Origin: UBA961 sp049317525 | Lineage (GTDB): Bacteria; Bacteroidota; Ignavibacteria; Kapaibacteriales; UBA961 | Assembly (NCBI GenBank): GCA_049317525.1 | Contig: JBMOIC010000027.1 | Location: 1-27,277 of the forward strand | DNA: 27,277 bases | Reading direction: 5' to 3' | Shown here: positions 22,605 through 27,277 of the stretch, one piece after another | Position numbering within the stretch: the stretch's first letter is position 1 | Layout: every line of letters begins with the position of its first letter | Made by a program: the position numbers and the translations under genes | Notes under the pieces: model-generated | What the model saw: only the letters and a program-made list of their open reading frames with translations | Told to the model about the DNA's origin: nothing | The model's database searches: none

Positions 22605-24599
22605 CTATATTCTCATTGAAATAGAACCCAATAGTGAAAATCCAGGTAATGGATAATTATCAATCATCTCATATCGTGTATTAAGTACATTCCTAATATC
22701 AAGTCTTATCATTGTATTGACATTAAAGAGGCTAGTTGACTTTTCAGCGAAAAAAGACAATAAAATAAAGTCTTGTAACTCTGAATCGCTATTATTATCA
22801 GGCAGGCTAAATCTAGAGCCAGTATAATTGATTAAAAATCCTAATAAATAAGATGGTAGATGATAAGACATATTGCAAGAAGCTTGATGTGAAGGCGTAT
22901 AGGGCAACTGTTTACCTTTTGTAAAAGAATCCATACTATTGTCTACAACTTTTCTATACGAATAAGCAGCTCTAAGATGCAGATTCGAAATACTAATATT
23001 ATCTTGAAAAGTACATTCTAATCCGGATGAATATGTGTTTCCTATATTTCTTGCACTCCATTGCAAAGGAGATATAGGAATTGCAAATATTTGATTACTT
23101 AGATCGATACGATACAAATCTATATCCAAAGACCTTCCTGAAGATCTGTATGCTATACCAGCTTCTACATTAACAGAATGTTCTGGCTTTAATTGCGAAG
23201 TTCCATAATTAAGATAATAAAGTTCATTAAAAGAAGGTGCCCTGAAATCCTTGCTTATTTTAGATTTAATAAGGATTTTGTCAGAAAGTAAATAACCTGC
23301 AGAAATAAAGCCAGACCTAGCATTTCCGATATCACCTGAAAAATAATCGGCTCTTATTCCAGATTCACATTTGAACAATTGATAACTGTAAGAAGCTGTA
23401 ATTGAAATTGCTGCAAATCTTCTGCTAGGATTATTGCCTGCATCTGGTTGCAACATTTCTCCAGATAAAGAAGTATAACCACATTGAAAAGAACTTTGCA
23501 TCAATATATTTTCACTTATTTTATCATCATATGTAGTGGTACTGGTATATTCAGAATTAAGGAATGTAGATTGCACACCAGATTTACCAGCATATTTTGC
23601 GAATGGATCGTTAAAATTCATTATACCCTTTTTTATTGTACAGGAACTTTGAATTCTAGGCAGAGAAGTACGATTAAAAAAATAATGGAAAGCTGTTAAT
23701 GATTCATTCTCCGAGAAAACCGCTTGTGCATCTTCTACTTTACCCGACAAAACAGCCCCTGGTACTCCCCTTTTTGTTTGCCTATACATAGTAAATGCTG
23801 AATAACTATGTTTTTCTAAAGAATCAGATAAAGCAGCCCTTGCAAAAATATGTAAAGAAGAAGATTGAGCATTTTGTCTTGTCATCTCAATTGTTTCTTT
23901 GAATCCTGCAGGCTGGAATTGAAATGGAAAAGATCCATCATATGAAAGATAATCTGAATGAAAATAATAATGTGAAGTACTATTGCCCCATTGATATGAA
24001 CCTTGTAATGATCGCTCACCAAAAGATCCTAAACTAGAATGAAGTAAAGCATTTTTGTCTGTATTTCTAAAAGGTAAATGTATATTGATAATCCCGCCGA
24101 TTGCACCACTTCCGGCAATTGTAGAAAATCCACCTTTTTGAACAATACATTCCTGATTATTCATCATTGGTATAGTTCCAATATCAAACATGCCATTCTG
24201 AGGTGAAGTTAGAGCAATACCATCTAATAATACAACAGATCTTTGTGGCCCTAAGCCTCGATTAGAAATAAGTTTAAGTGAACCTGGCCCACCATAATCT
24301 CTTAAATCAGCAGAAGGTATTAATGCTACAATAGCATCTAATCGACGCGAAGATAAAGACTGCATATCTTGAGAATGTATCTTAACATATGAAAATAATG
24401 GTACTCGATTAATCGTATCAATACTTCCATTAGCACTTTTTATGATAGAATTGGTAGTAAATGTTTGTAAGGAATCTTTATTCTTTAAAAAAGGAGAGCT
24501 CTCTTGAATAGTTTGAGCATGTATAGGCAAATATCCAAACATACAATGCATAGAAACAATAAGGATTATAGGATATATTAACAAAAAAAACCTAAACAT
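22605..24599 (-). CDS. TonB-dependent outer-membrane receptor
   Basis: This 664-residue protein has a signal peptide (about residues 1-29, cleavage near IHAQ), a plug domain and a beta-barrel. Plug landmarks are LRDYGGPGSLKLISNRGLGP, QRSVVLLDGIALTSPQNG, and IVQKGGFSTIAGSGAIGGII (about 95-170), as in BtuB/FepA-type receptors. The remainder (about 180-664) is barrel, with alternating aromatic strands and a C-terminal SISMRI finish. Such receptors import scarce ligands with energy from TonB/ExbBD. BtuB resemblance is only at the plug; no substrate can be assigned, and no clear TonB box is evident. It is transcribed away from rimP. A sigma-70-like TTGAAC ... TATAAT with 19-nt spacer is seen at 24623-24653 on the minus strand. 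Confidence 0.9.
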   Translation of the reverse strand: MFRFFLLIYPIILIVSMHCMFGYLPIHAQTIQESSPFLKNKDSLQTFTTNSIIKSANGSIDTINRVPLFSYVKIHSQDMQSLSSRRLDAIVALIPSADLRDYGGPGSLKLISNRGLGPQRSVVLLDGIALTSPQNGMFDIGTIPMMNNQECIVQKGGFSTIAGSGAIGGIINIHLPFRNTDKNALLHSSLGSFGERSLQGSYQWGNSTSHYYFHSDYLSYDGSFPFQFQPAGFKETIEMTRQNAQSSSLHIFARAALSDSLEKHSYSAFTMYRQTKRGVPGAVLSGKVEDAQAVFSENESLTAFHYFFNRTSLPRIQSSCTIKKGIMNFNDPFAKYAGKSGVQSTFLNSEYTSTTTYDDKISENILMQSSFQCGYTSLSGEMLQPDAGNNPSRRFAAISITASYSYQLFKCESGIRADYFSGDIGNARSGFISAGYLLSDKILIKSKISKDFRAPSFNELYYLNYGTSQLKPEHSVNVEAGIAYRSSGRSLDIDLYRIDLSNQIFAIPISPLQWSARNIGNTYSSGLECTFQDNISISNLHLRAAYSYRKVVDNSMDSFTKGKQLPYTPSHQASCNMSYHLPSYLLGFLINYTGSRFSLPDNNSDSELQDFILLSFFAEKSTSLFNVNTMIRLDIRNVLNTRYEMIDNYPLPGFSLLGSISMRI

Positions 24600-24624
24600 A
24601 GGACAATACGTGGAAAAACTTCAT

Positions 24625-24632
24625 TATATTTG
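24625..24632 (+). promoter_or_regulatory. Predicted -7 box for the rimP-nusA-infB operon
   Basis: TATATTTG is an exact TAnnTTTG match 62 nt before the rimP start. The expected upstream TTGA is not evident at the proper distance, so the site could be weaker or activator-dependent. Transcription would start near 24637, just before the leader hairpin. Confidence 0.42.
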
Positions 24633-24642
24633 CAATTGTTAG

Positions 24643-24672
24643 TGGGCGTTCAAAGGCGATTGCCCATTTTTT
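24643..24672 (+). terminator. Leader hairpin with T-run before rimP (candidate attenuator)
   Basis: TGGGCG (24643-24648) can pair with TGCCCA (24661-24666), one G-U pair, with a 12-nt loop; six T follow (24667-24672). The right arm could alternatively pair with GGC at 24655-24657. No plus-strand gene lies upstream, so this is not an ordinary terminator for a preceding gene; it is 22 nt before the rimP ATG. Confidence 0.5.
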
Positions 24673-24694
24673 ATTAGTATTAATCCTATTTATT

Positions 24695-25183
24695 ATGGCA
24701 TTACAACTTCCTTCAGATATTAAAACTCTTTTGGAAGACATATGTACAACCTTTGATGCAACTCTTATTGATACGGTGCTAAGAGGTACAAAAGAACTTA
24801 TGATGCTTGAATTATACATTGATACACCTGAAGGCATTACTTTAGATATTTGTGAAAAAATCAATCGCAGGTTAATTGAACTTTCTGAAACAAATGAATT
24901 CATTAATGCAATAAGAAGCATAGAGGTTTCTTCTCCAGGCGCTGAAAGGCCTTTACAATATCATTGGCAATATCCAAGAAATATTGGAAGAATATTGGAA
25001 ATAACATATGCAAAGGGCGATACTCAAAATACTGGATTATTTACATTAGTAGAAGCTAATTCTGAATTTTGCTCTGTTAAAGAAAAAATTAAAACAAAAA
25101 AGAAATCTTCTGAAAACGAAGATACTATTTTGACAATACCTTATAATGAAATACAAAAAGCAATAGTTGTTTTACATATGTAA
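24695..25183 (+). CDS. rimP: Ribosome maturation factor RimP
   Basis: This 162-residue protein is needed for efficient assembly of the 30S ribosomal subunit. The N-terminal alpha/beta domain has the conserved block IRSIEVSSPGAERPL with SSPG at residues 79-82 and a DICEKINRRL helix before it; the C-terminal Sm-like barrel (about 90-162) contains RILEITYAKGD and ends with IPYNEIQKAIVVL. Length is typical. The ATG at 24695 is preceded by AT-rich sequence with no obvious ribosome-binding site. It is first in the rimP-nusA-infB order conserved in many bacteria, 45 nt before nusA. The leader upstream has a hairpin with a T-run (24643-24672). Confidence 0.93.
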   Translation: MALQLPSDIKTLLEDICTTFDATLIDTVLRGTKELMMLELYIDTPEGITLDICEKINRRLIELSETNEFINAIRSIEVSSPGAERPLQYHWQYPRNIGRILEITYAKGDTQNTGLFTLVEANSEFCSVKEKIKTKKKSSENEDTILTIPYNEIQKAIVVLHM

Positions 25184-25228
25184 AACTTCTTATTAGATAT
25201 TAATCTCATCAATTTTGTTAAGTGAACA

Positions 25229-26557
25229 ATGGCACGCCGCAAAGCTAAACCAAAGTACGATAAGAAGCTTATTATTGAAGCATTTGCAGATATGGCCCGT
25301 GAAAAGAGCATAGATAAAGATTTGCTCCAGGGTATGTTAGTAGAGACTCTATCTCTTTTGATTCGAAAGAAATATGGTCAGGAAGCAAACTTTGATATTG
25401 TTGTTAATATGGATAAAGGTGACTTAGAGATTTATCTAATGCGCACTATTGTTGAAGAAGTAGAAGACCCATCTCTACAAATATCATTAAAAGAAGTATC
25501 TACTCGAACTCAAGAAGTCTATGAATTAGGCGATGAATTTATCGAGGAAATCACTCTTGAAAATATTGCAGAGAATTTTGGAAGAAGATTGATAGCATTA
25601 GCTACTCAAACTCTTGGACAAAGAATTCGAGATGTAGAGAAAGACAATGTTTTCAATGAGTATAATGATAAAGTAGGTGAAATTATTGTTGGCGAAGTAT
25701 ATCAGGTTCGCCCGGGTAGTTTGCTTGTAATGCATAATAAGATTGAGATGAGAATGCCCCGTGAGGAGCAAATTCACAATGAGCGTTATAAGAAGAATAT
25801 GTCTGTAAAGGCAATAATTAAAGAAGTAAGAAGAATGCAAGGAAGTGGTACACCTGATATCATTCTTTCTAGATCTGCCGATGAATTCTTGGCAAGGCTT
25901 TTTGAAATCGAGATTCCAGAGGTTTATGATGGAATCATTGAGATTAAATCTATTTCCAGAGATCCAGGCGAAAGAGCTAAAGTAGCTGTTCAATCTTTTG
26001 ATGAAAGAGTAGACCCAGTTGGTGCCTGTGTTGGTATGAAAGGCATAAGAATTCACTCTATTGTACGTGAATTAAATAACGAAAATATTGATGTAATTGA
26101 ATACTCATTAGACCCTAAAGTATTTATTGCCAAAGCTTTAGCACCTGCAAAAGTTAAAGATATTGCTGTATCGCCTGATACTAGATCGGCTACTGTATTA
26201 GTAGCAGATGATCAAGTTTCTTTGGCAATTGGAAGAAATGGACAAAATGTAAGGCTTGCATCAAAGTTAACAGGATATAATATCACCTTGATTAAAGAAG
26301 GTGGAGAAGATATTGAGCTCATTGAATTCCGTGAAGAATTAGGAAGAGAAATGTATGACAATATCATTAATCTTGGAATTGATACAGCTAGAGAATTTTT
26401 AGAAGCAGATATTTATGAATTACTATCCTTACCAGAAATGAGTAAGCAAACATTGCTTGAAATCCGTCAGATAATTCTTACTGAATTTGATGAACAGGAA
26501 AAAAGCGAAATAACTCAAGCAATATTGGAAGCCGATGAATTTAAGGTGATTCCGTAG
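25229..26557 (+). CDS. nusA: Transcription termination/antitermination factor NusA
   Basis: This 442-residue protein binds RNA polymerase and nascent RNA to control pausing, termination and antitermination. Order of domains: N-terminal polymerase-binding region (about 1-135), S1 domain (about 145-210; GEIIVGEVYQVRPGSLLV), KH1 with the GMKG loop in DPVGACVGMKGIRIHSI (about 262-290) and KH2 with GRNG in VSLAIGRNGQNVRLASKL (about 330-352). The C-terminal part (about 360-442) is a single acidic helical region with LLSLPEMSKQTLLEIRQI, shorter than the double acidic repeat of Escherichia coli NusA. Such shorter C-termini are usual outside Gammaproteobacteria. The annotation-relevant start MARRKAKPKYDKK is well placed. 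Confidence 0.96.
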   Translation: MARRKAKPKYDKKLIIEAFADMAREKSIDKDLLQGMLVETLSLLIRKKYGQEANFDIVVNMDKGDLEIYLMRTIVEEVEDPSLQISLKEVSTRTQEVYELGDEFIEEITLENIAENFGRRLIALATQTLGQRIRDVEKDNVFNEYNDKVGEIIVGEVYQVRPGSLLVMHNKIEMRMPREEQIHNERYKKNMSVKAIIKEVRRMQGSGTPDIILSRSADEFLARLFEIEIPEVYDGIIEIKSISRDPGERAKVAVQSFDERVDPVGACVGMKGIRIHSIVRELNNENIDVIEYSLDPKVFIAKALAPAKVKDIAVSPDTRSATVLVADDQVSLAIGRNGQNVRLASKLTGYNITLIKEGGEDIELIEFREELGREMYDNIINLGIDTAREFLEADIYELLSLPEMSKQTLLEIRQIILTEFDEQEKSEITQAILEADEFKVIP

Positions 26558-26615
26558 AAGGTTAAACAACACTTATAAATTTTTCAGTATTTTTTTCACA
26601 TCAGCCCCAGGTTGT

Positions 26616-27277
26616 ATGTCAGCATCACAAGGTACACGTCTGTTCAAGCTAGCCTCCCAAATTAATATTGGAAAGGATGCTATTGTCGAATTCTTACAAG
26701 CTAAAGGATTCACTATTGAAAATAAACCTACAACAATGCTATCTGAAGAGATGGTTGAAGTTGTTATGGATAAATTTGCACGCGAGGCCAAAGCAGCCGA
26801 AAAACAACGTGAAAAATTAGAAAAATATCATACTGCACGCCATCCTGAAAAACCAGAGATTGCTATTGAAGATATTCCTATCGAGGCTCCAAATCCAATT
26901 CCTCAAACTGTAGATATTTCTGATTCTGCTCCAATTTCTGATACAATTGAAAATACAGAACATATCCAGATTACCGAAATTTCTTCTTTAGAACCCATAC
27001 ATACTTCCAATGATAAGGGGCATATTGTAGGATCTGTAATAGCTCTGGATAATTCATTTGACAAAAAGAATAATAAAGTGTCAAATGTAAAGTCTTTTAT
27101 TCCTAAAAAAGAGACTGTATCCAAGGTAGAAGATCTACCTCAATCAATAAAAGAAATCATCACAGATTCTCCTATTTCTAGTAATAAAGAAATTGAAACA
27201 GTCAATATAGTACCAATTGAATCAGTCAATATAGTACCAATTGAATCAGTCAATATAGTACCAATTGAATCAGCAAT
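26616..27277 (+). CDS. infB: Translation initiation factor IF-2, N-terminal part (cut by window edge)
   Basis: The reading frame from the ATG at 26616 stays open to the window end (220 codons). It begins MSASQGTRLFKLASQINIGK and continues VEFLQAKGF and MVEVVMDKF, the IF2_N module found at the start of bacterial IF-2, which delivers initiator tRNA to the 30S subunit. After about residue 70 the sequence turns into a low-complexity, charged linker as in many IF-2 proteins (for example EAKAAEKQREKLEK, then Pro/Ile/Glu-rich stretches). The last 28 residues are an 8-residue repeat E(T/S)VNIVPI (see repeat at 27195). The GTPase domain must lie beyond the edge. It follows nusA by 58 nt; the frame is open upstream of the ATG but has no better start. 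Confidence 0.93.
   Translation, partial: MSASQGTRLFKLASQINIGKDAIVEFLQAKGFTIENKPTTMLSEEMVEVVMDKFAREAKAAEKQREKLEKYHTARHPEKPEIAIEDIPIEAPNPIPQTVDISDSAPISDTIENTEHIQITEISSLEPIHTSNDKGHIVGSVIALDNSFDKKNNKVSNVKSFIPKKETVSKVEDLPQSIKEIITDSPISSNKEIETVNIVPIESVNIVPIESVNIVPIESA
27195..27277 (+). repeat. 24-bp in-frame tandem repeat in the infB linker
   Basis: Three consecutive 24-bp units at 27195-27218, 27219-27242 and 27243-27266 are identical except for one base in the first (GAAACA versus GAATCA). A fourth begins GAATCAG at 27267 and then diverges before the window ends. The period is a multiple of three, and each unit encodes E(T/S)VNIVPI. The near-identity at DNA level shows recent amplification. Confidence 0.93.

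Noticed and set aside
15626..24654. Shared 10-mer GGCGTTCAAA in the hairpins at 15626-15635 and 24645-24654
   Set aside because: The rest of the two hairpins is unrelated and the element is short; I treat it as coincidence until more copies are shown.
24592..24921. Minus-strand open frame of 109 codons across the rimP 5' half
   Set aside because: It is antisense to a well-conserved rimP, has no signal or motif, and overlaps the leader and the receptor start.
25598..26056. Minus-strand open frame of 152 codons inside nusA
   Set aside because: It is antisense to the S1 and KH1 region of NusA; composition is low-complexity Asn/Ile/Leu as expected from the AT-rich complement, and nothing resembles a known protein.
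1..27277. Search for CRISPR arrays, tRNA/rRNA, IS ends, toxin-antitoxin pairs and phage genes
   Set aside because: No regularly spaced repeats, no cloverleaf or rRNA-like segments, no transposase or integrase, and no small paired genes were recognised by eye; a covariance-model scan was not possible here.

Overview
The window is AT-rich bacterial chromosome with densely packed genes and no phage, IS element, CRISPR array, rRNA or tRNA that I can recognise. The gene set suggests a free-living Gram-negative of the Bacteroidota-Chlorobiota (FCB) group, perhaps an Ignavibacteria/Kapabacteria-like lineage. Points in favour are FISUMP-domain lipoproteins, paired proteins with TGAP...CH motifs and type IX-secretion-like C-termini, a TonB-dependent receptor, YfhO and GT87 membrane proteins, a type 2 isopentenyl-diphosphate isomerase, a short adenylate kinase, and promoters that look like the Bacteroidota -33/-7 type (TTGA, 18-19 nt, TAnnTTTG). 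The lineage call is inference from gene content only.

Layout. 1-66 is the tail of a + strand gene (possibly uvrA) with a strong terminator. 165-3298 (minus) holds two FISUMP lipoproteins flanking two unrecognised exported proteins. 3479-4702 (minus) is a GT87-type membrane glycosyltransferase. 4703-5411 is non-coding and carries a GC-rich palindromic repeat cluster. 5412-5867 (minus) is yqeY. 6006-11889 (plus) is a tight five-gene set: YfhO membrane protein, lipoprotein, coiled-coil protein with a J-domain-like HPD segment, MFS transporter, LolA-like exported protein. 11898-15609 (minus) is Tat-exported FAD oxidoreductase, dprA and fni. 15699-19739 (minus) is a probable operon of twin TGAP/CH-motif secreted proteins, a MerR regulator, an exported WD40 propeller and an OmpA-family protein. 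19884-21439 (plus) is paaC-like plus tpiA. 21436-24599 (minus) is an SRPBCC protein, adenylate kinase and a TonB-dependent receptor. 24695-27277 (plus) is the conserved rimP-nusA-infB operon, with infB cut by the window edge.

How they fit together. Much of the window is envelope biology: exported lipoproteins, T9SS-like cargo, an OmpA anchor, an outer-membrane receptor and lipid-linked sugar chemistry. Housekeeping genes (adk, tpiA, rimP-nusA-infB, fni, dprA) are interspersed. I did not find a clear new defence or mobile system. The best new signals are regulatory and structural: terminator-like hairpins placed directly at the 5' ends of downstream genes (15626-15650, 21889-21928, 24643-24672), one interlocked with a near-perfect promoter; a 24-bp in-frame tandem repeat in the infB linker; and a conserved CX4CH motif in the twin secreted proteins.
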